Positions 16,751 to 28,588 of a stretch of DNA of 35,397 bases are shown here, one piece after another (the stretch's first letter is position 1; every line of letters begins with the position of its first letter). Below the pieces are notes generated by a model. It searched no databases and had not been told where the DNA came from. It was given only the letters and a program-made list of their open reading frames with translations. The translations under genes were made by a program, and so were the position numbers. Source of the stretch: Saccharospirillaceae bacterium (GTDB lineage: Bacteria; Pseudomonadota; Gammaproteobacteria; Pseudomonadales; Oceanobacteraceae). The stretch lies in assembly GCA_021208685.1 (NCBI GenBank), contig JAJOJJ010000015.1:1-35397 (forward strand). The letters run 5' to 3'.

Positions 16751-17923
16751 TCAGTGATCGCGGCGCGCGGGTACCCACACCATTAATACAAATGCCCAAA
16801 CCAATGCTGCAAATCCCCAGATAAAGGTGGATGACAAGCTGGCCCCGCCTTCAATACCGAGTTTTGCCAGCCAGGGGCCGAGCAGCTGGGTGAAGCCATA
16901 GAGTGCAATGAGCGCGGCGCTTAACCTTGGCCCCTGATGCGGGTGCAGGCTGCGCGCCAGGCGCTGGGTCAGCAGCACCGCGCCTAAGAACGTTCCGCCG
17001 ACCAGAATCGCACACAGCCACAATCCCATGGACTGCTGCGGTAATAACAACAGTGCACCGACCCCCGCCGCCTGAATGGCGTAGTTCCATAACAGGGCGG
17101 TTTTATCGCCGATAGCGGCACCCAGATGATTCCACAGCCAGGTGGATGGCAGCGAGGTAATAGCGACCAGCAGCCAGGCACTGGGCACCAGCGTCAGCTG
17201 CCAGTCGGCGGCTACGGCGGGCAGAAAGGTCATCGGCAGAATGTAGCCTAACCCGGCACCGGCATAGGCCAGAAACAAAGGCGTGCTGGCACGATCCCAG
17301 AGTGCGGAATGATCGTCCCCCTGCCCGGCGGCTGCATGGCCGGGTAAGCGGTGCAGATACCAGCTGCTCCACAACGCCAGCGGAATGGCGGCGATGGCCG
17401 CGGGCAGCCAGCGTTGCGGGCCAGCCAGCCAGACGGCACTCAGATCAACCAGTGCGCTGGAGCTGAGCAGGCCAATGCCCACGCCCAGATACATCAGACC
17501 GCTGAGTTGCGCTTTCTGTTGCGTCACCAGCCACTCCAGCACCAGGGCCGGTGCCAGCACAAAGACCACCCCATTACTGATACCGTTCAGCAGGCGCAGG
17601 GCAGCGAGCGTTTCGTACTGGCTGACGAATACCTGCAGCAAGGTGAGCAGAGCATTGCCGGTCAGCATCACGGCCAGTGCATTGCGGCCGTGACCGCGCT
17701 GATACAGAAACAGCGCCAGCATGGCGCCGCTCAGGTAGCCGACGTAGTTCCAGGTCGCGAGGGAAGCCGCCTGAGACAGTGTGATCAGGCCGTCATCAAC
17801 CAGCAGCGGCAGCAGTGGCGTATACACAAAGCGACCGAAGCCATGCACCACAATCAGTGATACCGCCGCAGCGATAATGGGCCACCAATGGGACGATGGC
17901 GGATGACTGGTGGTGGAATTCAT
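16751..17923 (-). CDS. YbfB/YjiJ-family MFS transporter
   Basis: Inner-membrane carrier with about twelve hydrophobic segments. The first loop VVHGFGRFVYTPLLPLLVDDGLITLSQAASLATWNYVGYL is typical of the YbfB/YjiJ branch of the major facilitator superfamily. I chose ATG 17923 (390 residues) because a GGAG ribosome site lies 8 bases before it; the upstream ATG 17953 adds ten residues without a ribosome site. Divergent from rsmG. Substrate unknown; the family is often near LysR or efflux genes but has no firmly assigned substrate. Confidence 0.87.
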   Translation of the reverse strand: MNSTTSHPPSSHWWPIIAAAVSLIVVHGFGRFVYTPLLPLLVDDGLITLSQAASLATWNYVGYLSGAMLALFLYQRGHGRNALAVMLTGNALLTLLQVFVSQYETLAALRLLNGISNGVVFVLAPALVLEWLVTQQKAQLSGLMYLGVGIGLLSSSALVDLSAVWLAGPQRWLPAAIAAIPLALWSSWYLHRLPGHAAAGQGDDHSALWDRASTPLFLAYAGAGLGYILPMTFLPAVAADWQLTLVPSAWLLVAITSLPSTWLWNHLGAAIGDKTALLWNYAIQAAGVGALLLLPQQSMGLWLCAILVGGTFLGAVLLTQRLARSLHPHQGPRLSAALIALYGFTQLLGPWLAKLGIEGGASLSSTFIWGFAALVWAFVLMVWVPARRDH

Positions 17924-18105
17924 AAGGCAGGCTCCGTTAATGAGTGTGTGCATGATAGATAGAATGGCGATTATTCCTACCCTACTTAGGTTATGTCCGG
18001 AACAAGTCCGGTGAATGCCGGCGGAGGGAGCCGGTGCGCGTTTCCCGTCAACTGCGGGCGTATGCTAATATCCGCCGCCTTTCCATATTGCCGGTTTGAT
18101 GCACC

Positions 18106-18759
18106 ATGAACGCTGAAACAGATTCCTTAACCCGCCAGCTGGCGCGCGGCGCTGAGCAGATGCAGATTGCCCTGACGGCAGAGCAGCTGAGTGCGTTGCG
18201 TGCCTATCTGGATCTGCTGCAGAAGTGGAACAAAGCCTACAACCTGACCGCCATCCGTGAACCGGAGCGCATGGTTGCGCTGCATCTGCTCGACAGTCTG
18301 GCCGTGCATCCCTTTGTGCAGGAAGCGGACAATATTGCCGACGTGGGTACCGGGCCGGGCTTACCGGGTATTGTGCTGGCGATCATGAATCCGCACAAAA
18401 CCTTCACCCTGCTCGACAGCAATGGCAAAAAAACCCGCTTTCTGTTTCAGGCCCGCACTGCGCTGGGGCTGGAGAACGTGACCATAGTGAACGAACGGGT
18501 CGAGGCATATCATCCCCCCCGGCCTTTCGATATGATTGTCAGCCGCGCTTTTGCCTCGCTCGCCGATATGACCCACTGGTGTCAGCATCTGCGCGCTGAG
18601 CAAGGCTGTTTTCTGGCGATGAAAGGGCAATATCCACAGGATGAAATTGCCGCCATCGCCGACAAATTCCGCGTGGTGGCATCCGATGCCATCAGCGTTC
18701 CCGGTGTGGAAGGTGAACGGCATCTGCTGCGCCTGCTGCCGGTTAATACCAACGATTGA
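18106..18759 (+). CDS. rsmG: 16S rRNA (guanine527-N7)-methyltransferase
   Basis: Uses S-adenosylmethionine to methylate G527 in the 530 loop of 16S rRNA. 217 residues, usual length. The SAM-binding loop is NIADVGTGPGLPGIVLA; the KWNKAYNLTAIR segment and SRAFASLADM motif are typical of the GidB family. It leads an rsmG-parA-parB set, as commonly seen near chromosome origins, but mnmG, its usual upstream partner, is absent here; an MFS gene lies upstream on the opposite strand. A weak AT-rich -10-like TAATAT lies near 18066. Confidence 0.96.
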   Translation: MNAETDSLTRQLARGAEQMQIALTAEQLSALRAYLDLLQKWNKAYNLTAIREPERMVALHLLDSLAVHPFVQEADNIADVGTGPGLPGIVLAIMNPHKTFTLLDSNGKKTRFLFQARTALGLENVTIVNERVEAYHPPRPFDMIVSRAFASLADMTHWCQHLRAEQGCFLAMKGQYPQDEIAAIADKFRVVASDAISVPGVEGERHLLRLLPVNTND

Positions 18760-18796
18760 AGGCGGATCGCCGTCAGGCACTGAAGGAAGCTGAGTT

Positions 18797-19582
18797 GTGA
18801 GCAAAGTTCTGGCAATTGCGAATCAGAAAGGTGGTGTCGGCAAAACCACAACGGCGGTCAATCTGGCTGCCTCGCTGGTAGCGACCAAACGTCGCGTGTT
18901 GCTGGTGGACCTCGATCCGCAGGGCAACGCCACCATGGGCAGTGGCATCGACAAGCACGATCTGGAGGTTTCTCTCTACGAGGTGCTGACCGGCAAATGC
19001 CGTACCGCTGCGGCGATACAGAAAACCGACGCCACCACGGCCGGATTTGACCTGCTGCCCGCCAATGGTGATCTGACCGCTGCCGAAGTGGAGCTGATGG
19101 ACCTGCCCCGGCGTGAAAGCCGTCTGCGTGAAGCGCTGGCGGAAGTGCGCCCTGATTACGACTACATCCTGATCGACTGCCCGCCGTCACTGAATATGCT
19201 CACGGTCAATGCTCTGGTGGCGGCGCAAGGGGTACTGATTCCGATGCAGTGCGAGTACTACGCACTGGAAGGTCTGAGTGCGCTGATGCAAACCATTGAA
19301 TCGATCAAAGCGACATCCAACCCGAAACTGGAAATCGAAGGCCTGCTGCGCACCATGTACGATCCGCGCAACAGCCTGACGGTCGATGTCTCCACCCAGT
19401 TGATCAGCCACTTCGGCGATCGGGTATATGGCACCGTGATTCCGCGCAACGTGCGTCTGGCCGAAGCGCCAAGCCACGGCGTGCCGGTACTGAGTTATGA
19501 CAAATCCTCGCGTGGGGCGGTTGCCTATCTGGCTCTGGCCGGAGAAATGAACCGCCGCACCCGTCAGGCCGCAACGGCCTGA
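18797..19582 (+). CDS. parA: Chromosome-partitioning ATPase ParA (Soj)
   Basis: Deviant-Walker ATPase that moves ParB-parS complexes over the nucleoid. The N-terminus has IANQKGGVGKTTTAVNLAA (residues 7-25) with the signature lysine, then VDLDPQGNATMG and LIDCPPSLNMLTVNA. Length 261 is that of chromosomal ParA. The start is GTG 18797 with an AAGGAAG ribosome site 7-8 bases upstream. 37 bp after rsmG and 25 bp before parB. Confidence 0.96.
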   Translation: MSKVLAIANQKGGVGKTTTAVNLAASLVATKRRVLLVDLDPQGNATMGSGIDKHDLEVSLYEVLTGKCRTAAAIQKTDATTAGFDLLPANGDLTAAEVELMDLPRRESRLREALAEVRPDYDYILIDCPPSLNMLTVNALVAAQGVLIPMQCEYYALEGLSALMQTIESIKATSNPKLEIEGLLRTMYDPRNSLTVDVSTQLISHFGDRVYGTVIPRNVRLAEAPSHGVPVLSYDKSSRGAVAYLALAGEMNRRTRQAATA

Positions 19583-19607
19583 CCGCTGAATAAGGTTATC
19601 TGAACGC

Positions 19608-20513
19608 ATGACAAAGAAAAAACGCGGCCTTGGCCGTGGCCTCGATGCCCTGCTGAGCAGCTCCCGTGCGGCGGTCGTTGCCACTCAGCCGGATAGCACA
19701 GACATCATGGACAGCCATGTCCCGGCAGAGGCCGGTGAGCTGCGTCACCTGCCAATTGAATGGATTCAGCCGGGTCAGTATCAGCCGCGCAAAGACATTC
19801 AGCCGGAAGCACTGGAAGAACTGGCAGCCTCGATTAAAGCGCAGGGGCTGATGCAGCCGATTGTGGTGCGTCCGCTGGCCAGCGCTGATGATCGTTTTGA
19901 AATCATCGCCGGTGAGCGCCGCTGGCGCGCCTGCCAGCTGGCGCAGCTCGACACCGTTCCGGCGTTGATCCGTGATGTGCCGGATGATGCCGCCATCGCC
20001 ATGGCGCTGATTGAAAATATTCAGCGTGAAAACCTGAATCCGATGGAAGAAGCCGCTGCCCTGCACCGCCTGCAACACGAGTTCGAGCTGACGCAGATGG
20101 AAGTCGCCGAAGCCGTGGGTAAAAACCGCGCCACCGTTGCCAACCTGCTGCGTCTGATGAATCTGAACGAAGACGTCAAACGCCTGCTTGAACACGGCGA
20201 TATCGAAATGGGCCATGCCCGCGCCCTGCTCGGCTTAAGTGGTGGCCAACAGAGCGAAGCGGCTGCGCAGGTGGTCAGCCGTACGCTGACCGTGCGTCAG
20301 ACCGAAGCGCTGGTGCGTCATCTGCAGGAAGGCAAAAGCGCAGATAAAACCGCCAGCAAACCCAATCCGGATATTCAGCGTCTGGAGCGTTTACTGGGCG
20401 ACCGTCTGGGCGCCAAAGTCGCCATCAGACACAGCGCCAAAGGCAAAGGCCAGCTGGTGATTAATTACACCAATCTGGATGAGCTGGACGGCATTCTGGC
20501 GCATATCAAGTAA
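19608..20513 (+). CDS. parB: Chromosome-partitioning protein ParB (Spo0J)
   Basis: Centromere-binding CTP-dependent clamp. The N-terminus KKKRGLGRGLDALL is the ParA-contacting peptide; the ParB/Srx domain follows with QPRKDIQPEALEELAASI, GERRWRAC (CTP-binding) and IENIQRENLNPMEEA. Then comes the helix-turn-helix MEVAEAVGKNRATVANLLRLM and a dimerising C-terminus. Length 301 is typical. No good parS site was seen in this window. Confidence 0.96.
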   Translation: MTKKKRGLGRGLDALLSSSRAAVVATQPDSTDIMDSHVPAEAGELRHLPIEWIQPGQYQPRKDIQPEALEELAASIKAQGLMQPIVVRPLASADDRFEIIAGERRWRACQLAQLDTVPALIRDVPDDAAIAMALIENIQRENLNPMEEAAALHRLQHEFELTQMEVAEAVGKNRATVANLLRLMNLNEDVKRLLEHGDIEMGHARALLGLSGGQQSEAAAQVVSRTLTVRQTEALVRHLQEGKSADKTASKPNPDIQRLERLLGDRLGAKVAIRHSAKGKGQLVINYTNLDELDGILAHIK

Positions 20514-20514
20514 G

Positions 20515-20846
20515 TTATTGCGCGGAGGCATTGCGGCTGTTCTGCAGCAGCGAATGCCTCTCTCCTCCTTCGTTAAATACCGACCAGACCGCAGCTTTCT
20601 GACCCTGACTGAACATCAGCAGGCCCTCGTCACGGGCCAGTGACCTATAGTGCATAAACATATCGGCGCTGATGCGGCTGTCGTCTGATCCGGGGGTTCC
20701 ATTGCATGAACCACCACCGGAATCGTCAGGTCGGCGACCGGAGTATCCGGGTTCTCTGGTTGTGGTGTGGGGTTCTGGGATGAGTTATTGTCGCCGCCGC
20801 AGACGCTGAGCAGCGACAGCAGGAGTAAGAGGATTCCCTTCGTCAT
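20515..20846 (-). pseudogene. Small Pro-rich lipoprotein gene, frameshifted
   Basis: On the minus strand ATG 20846 opens a signal peptide MTKGILLLLLSLLSVCGG with lipobox-like LSVC (Cys16), then a Pro/Asn-rich spacer and DLTIPVVVHAMEP. The frame then turns implausible and stops at 20616. If one C is added to the C5 run near 20696-20700 (GGGGG on the plus strand), translation continues as GSDDSRISADMFMHYR-type sequence through GQKAAVWSVFNEGGERHS to TAA at 20517-20515, about 110 residues. The stop lies 1 bp after parB ends (convergent). Family not recognised; real mutation and sequence error are equally possible. The inferred tail also encodes the hairpin at 20525-20560. Confidence 0.55.
20525..20560. 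terminator. Hairpin after parB, possible terminator without T-run
   Basis: GAGGCATT (20525-20532) pairs with AATGCCTC (20553-20560), with an inner GCTG/CAGC stem. It starts 11 bp after the parB stop. The following sequence is pyrimidine-rich rather than a pure T-run, so termination is uncertain. Confidence 0.5.
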
Positions 20847-21141
20847 GGATTGTTTCCGGGGGGTAAGCGTAAGGTGGCAGCCTATGCGTGTGGCGGCTCA
20901 ATGCAAATGGTTATTGACGGACCCCTGTGTATCTTCCGGAGGGATAACAATCAGGATGTCACTGAGCGCTGGTTTGGCCGTGACGCTCAGGCGGTGTTAA
21001 GTGAGCCATCACTTGCTGATGCAGGCCTTACAAATCCTGACGTTAGCGGGATGTTCTCACAAAATCAGCGGGATAGAGCCGTTTCCGGCCGGCAGGCAGG
21101 GCTGTTGAGGGAATTATTCTCGCTTTGCCTCCCGGTTTCGG
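20847..21141. other. Intergenic stretch without a convincing gene
   Basis: Open frames here (for example 20850-21188 on the plus strand) show no family features or plausible composition. The only structure seen is a small hairpin, AAGTGA/TCACTT at 20999-21014. The stretch ends at the atp promoter. Confidence 0.6.
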
Positions 21142-21170
21142 TTGAAGCGGGCTGGTCGAGCCAATATAAT
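21142..21170 (+). promoter_or_regulatory. Promoter of the atp operon
   Basis: TTGAAG (21142-21147), 17-bp spacer, perfect TATAAT (21165-21170). It would start transcription near 21177, giving a leader of about 47 bases before the atpI ATG. No competing promoter of this quality is visible nearby. Confidence 0.8.
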
Positions 21171-21223
21171 CACCGCGCCTTAAAATAGGCTGTTGCAGAT
21201 TTTTGACTAATGTGGGGCTGGGG

Positions 21224-21592
21224 ATGACAGGCATACCGCGTCCACCGGTCTACCGGATCGTGATTTTACAATTGATCCTGACGTTTGCTGTTGCATTAGT
21301 CGCCTGGTTGCATAGCGATGTAGCCGCCAAGTCGGCATTAGCAGGAGGGCTTATCTGTGCCCTGCCTAATGCGTACTTCGTCTGGCGAGCATTCCGTTAT
21401 AGCGGGGCCCGGTCATCTGCGCAGATCGTGCAGTCGTTTTATCAGGGAGAGGCCTGGAAGTTTGTTCTGACAGGGTTTGCCTTTGCTGCCGTCTTCAGCC
21501 AGAACTGGTCACTGAATTATTTGGCACTGTTTGCGGGATTTGTGACAGTGCAGCTGGGACACTTGTTTTCAGCAAAAATTGCCAATTTATAA
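21224..21592 (+). CDS. atpI: ATP synthase protein I (AtpI), assembly factor
   Basis: Small membrane protein that assists assembly of the c-ring; not part of the finished enzyme. 122 residues from ATG 21224 with four hydrophobic segments (IVILQLILTFAVALVAWL, ALAGGLICALPNAYFVW, FVLTGFAFAAVF, YLALFAGFVTVQLGHLF). GGLICALPNAYF matches the conserved AtpI segment. In-frame TTG 21203 and GTG 21212 are alternative starts; ATG is preferred although its G-rich ribosome site lies very close. First gene of the atp operon. Confidence 0.85.
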   Translation: MTGIPRPPVYRIVILQLILTFAVALVAWLHSDVAAKSALAGGLICALPNAYFVWRAFRYSGARSSAQIVQSFYQGEAWKFVLTGFAFAAVFSQNWSLNYLALFAGFVTVQLGHLFSAKIANL

Positions 21593-21612
21593 ACCTTTGG
21601 AACAGAGAGTGA

Positions 21613-22542
<930 letters not shown>

Positions 22543-22566
22543 TTCGGAATTGACAGACTGTTTTAA

Positions 22567-22842
<276 letters not shown>

Positions 22843-22843
22843 T

Positions 22844-22881
22844 AAGTAGGTGCGATCCCAGGATCGCTCGTCTACCTACTT
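22844..22881 (+). promoter_or_regulatory. Strong intercistronic hairpin between atpE and atpF
   Basis: AAGTAGGT plus GCGATCC (22844-22858) pairs with GGATCGC (22861-22867) and ACCTACTT (22874-22881), with a 2-base loop and one 6-base bulge. No T-run follows, so it is not a terminator. It may be an mRNA processing or stabilising element helping to adjust the c:b expression ratio. Confidence 0.72.
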
Positions 22882-22908
22882 TAACGTAATGGCAAGAGGT
22901 GAATTACT

Positions 22909-23379
22909 GTGAATATGAACCTGACCATTTTGGGTCAAATGATTGCCTTTGCGATTTTTGTCTGGTTCTGCATGAAGTTTGTATGGCCGCCACTTGTGGC
23001 TGCCATGCGCGAACGCCAGGAGAAAATTGCAGAAGGTCTTGACGCTGCGAACCGTGCTACCCGTGATCTGGAACTGGCTCAGGAAAAAGCCATGAACCAG
23101 ATGCGCGAAGGTAAGGAAAAAGCTGCCGAGATCATCGAGCAGGCTAACAAGCGCGCCAATCAGATCATCGATGAGGCTAAATCAGCCGCTCGTGCTGAAG
23201 GTGCACGTCTGGTAGCCGCTGCTCAGGCGGAAGTCGAGCAGGAAGTAAACCGCGCTAAAGAAGAACTGCGTAAGCAGGTGTCTGAGCTGGCCGTCGCCGG
23301 TGCAGCCAAAATTCTTGGCAAGTCAGTCGATGCAGCCGCTCATGGCGACCTGCTGAATACATTAGCTGACGAGCTCTGA
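22909..23379 (+). CDS. atpF: F1Fo ATP synthase subunit b
   Basis: Peripheral stalk protein, 156 residues. One N-terminal membrane helix ([23 protein letters not shown]) is followed by a long charged coiled coil (about 35-145), ending in [17 protein letters not shown] 22909 is chosen over ATG 22915 because the AGAGGTG ribosome site is at proper distance and the MNMNLT start matches homologues beginning MNxNxT. Confidence 0.96.
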   Translation: MNMNLTILGQMIAFAIFVWFCMKFVWPPLVAAMRERQEKIAEGLDAANRATRDLELAQEKAMNQMREGKEKAAEIIEQANKRANQIIDEAKSAARAEGARLVAAAQAEVEQEVNRAKEELRKQVSELAVAGAAKILGKSVDAAAHGDLLNTLADEL

Positions 23380-23390
23380 GCGAGGTTTCC

Positions 23391-23927
23391 ATGGCTGAAT
23401 TAACAACACTCGCTCGGCCATATGCCAAAGCAGTGTTTGCTGAAGCAAGTGAGAAAGGTGCGTTTGATGCCTGGTCTGAAGATCTGGCATTGCTGAGCGC
23501 GTGTGTCGCGGATGCCACCCTGGTGAGCATTCTGCAACACCCTTCTCTCACGGCCACACAGCAGGCACAGACACTGACAGGCGTATGTGGCGATAAGCTG
23601 AATGAAGCAGCCAAAAACCTGGTCACTGTTCTGGCCGAAAACAAGCGTCTGATGCTGTTGCCTGAAATTTCTGTGTTGTATGAAGAAATGAAGGCAAAGC
23701 TGCAGAACACCGTGGATGTCGTGGTGAAAACGGCGTTTCCATTGAGTGATGAACAGAGCGAAAAGCTCTCTCAGGCGCTGAAAGCCAGACTGCAGTGTGA
23801 TGTACGTATGACCAGCGAAGTCGATGAATCCATCATCGGTGGCGCCATCATTCGTGCCGGTGACCTGGTAATCGATGGCTCCTTAACAGGCAAGCTGTCC
23901 AAATTAGCCGAAGCGATGAAATCCTAA
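23391..23927 (+). CDS. atpH: F1Fo ATP synthase subunit delta
   Basis: Connects the alpha3beta3 head to the b-stalk. 178 residues: an N-terminal helical bundle beginning LARPYAKAVFAEA, and the C-terminal segment SEVDESIIGGAIIRAGDLVIDGSLTGKLSKLAEAM, which is the conserved family motif. 11 bp after atpF and 17 bp before the atpA start. Confidence 0.96.
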   Translation: MAELTTLARPYAKAVFAEASEKGAFDAWSEDLALLSACVADATLVSILQHPSLTATQQAQTLTGVCGDKLNEAAKNLVTVLAENKRLMLLPEISVLYEEMKAKLQNTVDVVVKTAFPLSDEQSEKLSQALKARLQCDVRMTSEVDESIIGGAIIRAGDLVIDGSLTGKLSKLAEAMKS

Positions 23928-23944
23928 TTTGAAGGACGATGCAC

Positions 23945-25489
23945 ATGCAGCAACTGAATCCATCTGAGATCAGTGAAGTCATCAAAAAACGCATCGAAAA
24001 TCTCGATGTGACTTCACAAGCCCAGAACGAGGGCACCGTCGTATCTGTATCCGACGGTATCGTTCGTATCCATGGTCTTGCCGACGCTATGTACGGTGAG
24101 ATGATTGAATTTGAAGGCGGCGTATACGGCCTGGCAATGAACCTGGAGCGTGACTCCGTTGGTGCTGTTGTTCTGGGCGAATACAAAGGTCTGGCTGAAG
24201 GTCAGACTGCCAAATGTACTGGCCGTATTCTGGAAGTACCGGTTGGTGAAGCCCTGCTGGGTCGCGTAGTCGACACTCTGGGTAACCCGATTGACGGAAA
24301 AGGTCCGATCAACACTACGCTGACCGCTCCGATTGAACGTGTTGCGCCTGGCGTAATCGCACGTCAATCCGTAGATCAGCCGGTTGAAACTGGTTACAAA
24401 GCGGTTGACTCCATGGTGCCGGTAGGCCGTGGCCAGCGTGAGCTGATCATCGGTGACCGTCAGACAGGTAAAACGGCGATGGCTATCGACGCCATCATCA
24501 ACCAGAAAGGTTCTGGTATTAAGTGTATCTACGTTGCTATCGGTCAGAAGCAGTCTTCTATCGCCAACGTAGTACGCAAACTGGAAGAACACGGCGCGAT
24601 GGAACACACCATCATCGTTGCAGCAGGCGCGTCAGACCCGGCAGCTATGCTGTTCCTGGCTCCTTACGCCGGTTGTGCGATGGGTGAATACTTCCTGGAT
24701 CGCGGTGAAGACGCTCTGATCGTTTATGACGATCTGACCAAGCAAGCCTGGGCATATCGTCAGATCTCCCTGCTGCTGAAGCGCCCACCAGGCCGTGAAG
24801 CTTACCCAGGCGACGTATTCTACCTGCACTCCCGTCTGCTGGAACGCGCATGTCGCGTTAATCCAACCTACGTTGAGCGCATGACTAACGGTGCAGTGAC
24901 AGGCAAAACCGGTTCTTTGACCGCTCTGCCAATCATTGAGACACAGGGCGGCGACGTATCTGCGTTCGTACCGACCAACGTGATCTCTATTACCGATGGT
25001 CAGATCTTCCTGGAAACTAACCTGTTCAACTCCGGTATCCGTCCGGCGATGAACGCGGGTATCTCGGTATCCCGTGTGGGTGGTGCTGCTCAGACCAAGA
25101 TCATCAAGAAACTGGGCGGTGGTATCCGTCTGGCTCTGGCTCAGTACCGTGAACTGGCGGCATTCGCTCAGTTTGCCTCTGACCTGGACGAAGCGACCCG
25201 TCAGCAGTTGGAACACGGCCGTGCCGTTACCGAACTGATGAAGCAGAAGCAGTACGCGCCGATGTCCACCGCTGAGATGGGTCTGGTGATCTACGCTGCG
25301 ACTGAAGGCTTCCTGAAAGACGTTGAAGTGAACAAGATTCAAGCGTTTGAAGCTGCTCTGCTGAGCTACGCCAACAGCGAATATGCTGAACTGATGGCGA
25401 AGATCAACGTTAAGGGCGACTACAACGATGAAATCGCCGCGGGTCTGAAAGAGTGTATTGAGAAATTCAAGAGCACTCAGACCTGGTAA
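23945..25489 (+). CDS. atpA: F1Fo ATP synthase subunit alpha
   Basis: Non-catalytic nucleotide-binding subunit of F1. Walker A GDRQTGKT at about 170-177; [11 protein letters not shown] near the C-terminal third is the family signature, with the arginine that reaches into the catalytic beta site. 514 residues from ATG 23945, the length usual for Pseudomonas-like homologues, which begin [10 protein letters not shown]. The ATG six bases earlier (23939) lies too close to the GAAGGA ribosome site. Confidence 0.98.
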   Translation: MQQLNPSEISEVIKKRIENLDVTSQAQNEGTVVSVSDGIVRIHGLADAMYGEMIEFEGGVYGLAMNLERDSVGAVVLGEYKGLAEGQTAKCTGRILEVPVGEALLGRVVDTLGNPIDGKGPINTTLTAPIERVAPGVIARQSVDQPVETGYKAVDSMVPVGRGQRELIIGDRQTGKTAMAIDAIINQKGSGIKCIYVAIGQKQSSIANVVRKLEEHGAMEHTIIVAAGASDPAAMLFLAPYAGCAMGEYFLDRGEDALIVYDDLTKQAWAYRQISLLLKRPPGREAYPGDVFYLHSRLLERACRVNPTYVERMTNGAVTGKTGSLTALPIIETQGGDVSAFVPTNVISITDGQIFLETNLFNSGIRPAMNAGISVSRVGGAAQTKIIKKLGGGIRLALAQYRELAAFAQFASDLDEATRQQLEHGRAVTELMKQKQYAPMSTAEMGLVIYAATEGFLKDVEVNKIQAFEAALLSYANSEYAELMAKINVKGDYNDEIAAGLKECIEKFKSTQTW

Positions 25490-25553
25490 GTCCGGTGCTG
25501 GCGGCCCGGTAACGGCAGTCGCCAGCTGGATTCACTCAACGTAGGGCAGCTAA

Positions 25554-26414
25554 ATGGCAGTCGGAAAAGAGATTAAAGAGCAGATTACGAGTGTAAAAAG
25601 CACGCAGAAAATTACTTCAGCAATGGAAAAAGTTGCTGTAAGTAAAATGCGTCGCGCTCAGATGCGCATGATGGCGAGCCGTCCATACGCGGATAACATC
25701 CGTCGGGTGGTCGGTCACCTTGCCAGTGCTGCGACTGAGTCACGTCACCGTTATCTGCTTGATCGCGAAATTAAGCGGGTTGGCTATATCGTGGTGTCTT
25801 CCGACCGTGGACTGTGTGGCGGCTTGAACAACAACCTGTTCAAGCGTGTTGCCCAGCAGTCAAAAGAGTGGAAAGACAAAGGTGTGGAAGTTGACTTCTG
25901 CGCTATCGGCTCTAAAGCCGGTCTGTTCTTTTCCAACTTTGGTGGCAAAGTTGTGGCGTCCAAAACCCATCTGGGTGACGCGCCGGAACTGGCCAGTCTG
26001 ATCGGAGCGGTAAAAGTGATGCTTGATGCATACGATGAGGGTCAGATTGACCGTCTGTACATCGTGCATAATCGCTTTGTAAACACGATGACCCAACTAC
26101 CGGTAGCAGAACAATTACTCCCGTTAAAGGCAGTCGAAGACGATTTAACAAAGAAAAACTGGGATTACCTGTATGAGCCTGATGCGGAGACCATTATTGA
26201 TGGTCTGTTGCTGCGCTACATCGAATCACAGGTATACCAGGGTGTGATTGAAAACAACGCCTGTGAGCAGGCTGCGCGTATGCTGGCGATGAAAAACGCC
26301 ACCGATAACGCCGGCGGCATGATCAAAGAGCTGAACTTGCTGTATAACAAAGCTCGTCAGGCAGCGATCACCCAGGAAATTTCAGAAATCGTTAGCGGTG
26401 CCGCGGCTGTTTAA
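25554..26414 (+). CDS. atpG: F1Fo ATP synthase subunit gamma
   Basis: Rotating central shaft, 286 residues. The N-terminal helix has [28 protein letters not shown], the Rossmann-like middle [17 protein letters not shown], and the conserved C-terminal helix [35 protein letters not shown]. 64 bp after atpA. Confidence 0.97.
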   Translation: MAVGKEIKEQITSVKSTQKITSAMEKVAVSKMRRAQMRMMASRPYADNIRRVVGHLASAATESRHRYLLDREIKRVGYIVVSSDRGLCGGLNNNLFKRVAQQSKEWKDKGVEVDFCAIGSKAGLFFSNFGGKVVASKTHLGDAPELASLIGAVKVMLDAYDEGQIDRLYIVHNRFVNTMTQLPVAEQLLPLKAVEDDLTKKNWDYLYEPDAETIIDGLLLRYIESQVYQGVIENNACEQAARMLAMKNATDNAGGMIKELNLLYNKARQAAITQEISEIVSGAAAV

Positions 26415-26441
26415 GCCCCGGGAACACAGGTTTTAAGTTAA

Positions 26442-27848
<1,407 letters not shown>

Positions 27849-27913
27849 CTTGGGCGGGCCGGGGGTGAGTAGTGTAGTCCGCTCCCCGGTCTCCTCAGTC
27901 TGAGGGAAAGATT

Positions 27914-28342
27914 ATGGCGATTACCGTCCATTGCGATATCGTCAGCGCCGAAGAGAATCTGTTCTCCGGTCTGGTTGAGCGTGTGGTAGCCCGTGGTGTG
28001 GTAGGTGAATTAGGTATTGAGCCTGGTCACGCTGCGCTGCTGACTCCACTCGTGCCAGGCACTGTCCGTATTATCAGACAGGGTGGTGAAGAAGAGGTTG
28101 TTTACGTCTCTGGCGGTTATCTGGAAGTTCAGCCGAATTCAGTGACTGTACTGGCTGATACGGCGGTGCGCGCAGGCGACATCGACGAAGCAGCAGCTAT
28201 CGAAGCCAAGAAGCATGCTGAGCAGGCTATCGCGAATCAGGGTGCAGACTTTGATTACACCCGCGCGCTTACTCAGTTGGCAGAAGCTGCAGCTCAGCTG
28301 CGTACTATCCAGCAGATCCGCGAAAAACTGGGCAAGCGCTAA
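27914..28342 (+). CDS. atpC: F1Fo ATP synthase subunit epsilon
   Basis: Central stalk protein that also inhibits ATP hydrolysis. 142 residues: N-terminal beta-sandwich with [19 protein letters not shown] and [18 protein letters not shown], then the C-terminal helical hairpin ending IREKLGKR. Last gene of the operon. The DNA coding the end of the protein is repeated twice more downstream. Confidence 0.96.
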   Translation: MAITVHCDIVSAEENLFSGLVERVVARGVVGELGIEPGHAALLTPLVPGTVRIIRQGGEEEVVYVSGGYLEVQPNSVTVLADTAVRAGDIDEAAAIEAKKHAEQAIANQGADFDYTRALTQLAEAAAQLRTIQQIREKLGKR

Positions 28343-28365
28343 GCTTAACTGGTCAATCGCTGAAG

Positions 28366-28389
28366 AACCCCGCTCCGCGGGGTTTTTTT
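28366..28389 (+). terminator. Terminator 1 of the atp operon
   Basis: AACCCCGC / TCC / GCGGGGTT followed by a run of T to 28389; it begins 24 bp after the atpC stop. Confidence 0.92.
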
Positions 28390-28484
28390 ATGTCTGGATT
28401 TCTGCTGGAACGCAGCGTACTGCGGCCATCCCTGAGCCAGCCGATTCGCGAAAAACTGGGCAAGCGCCACCTGGCACAGCTGCA

Positions 28485-28505
28485 TTCCCACGCAGGGCGT
28501 AGGAA
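28485..28505. repeat. REP-like small palindrome between the two terminators
   Basis: TTCCCACGC (28485-28493) faces GCGTAGGAA (28497-28505), a 9-bp stem with one mismatch and a 3-base loop. Sequences of the form ATTCCCACGC-GCGTGGGAAC recur as dispersed palindromes in many proteobacterial genomes; assignment here is from recall. Confidence 0.45.
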
Positions 28506-28554
28506 CGAGGAAAAAACTCGGCAAGCGCTAAGCGTCCTTGTTTGGCTGCGAAAG

Positions 28555-28588
28555 AAACCCGCTCTGTGCAAACAGAGCGGGTTTTTTT
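28555..28588 (+). terminator. Terminator 2 after the atp operon
   Basis: AAACCCGCTCTGT / GCAA / ACAGAGCGGGTTT, a perfect 13-bp stem followed by T to 28588. Confidence 0.92.

Larger units (their letters stand above)
28319..28533 (+). repeat. Duplicated copies of the atpC 3' end
   Basis: The atpC tail (28319-28344) recurs at 28447-28467 (21 bases identical) and at 28512-28533 (21 of 22 bases, including the TAAGC stop region). Copies two and three are not part of a recognisable gene. Confidence 0.85.

Noticed and set aside
18627-18640. DnaA-box-like ATATCCACA in rsmG
   Set aside because: Single site with one mismatch in coding sequence; no cluster and no AT-rich unwinding region.
20850-21188. 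Open frame of 112 codons between parB and atpI
   Set aside because: No motif, no ribosome site and unusual composition; it also runs through the atp promoter.
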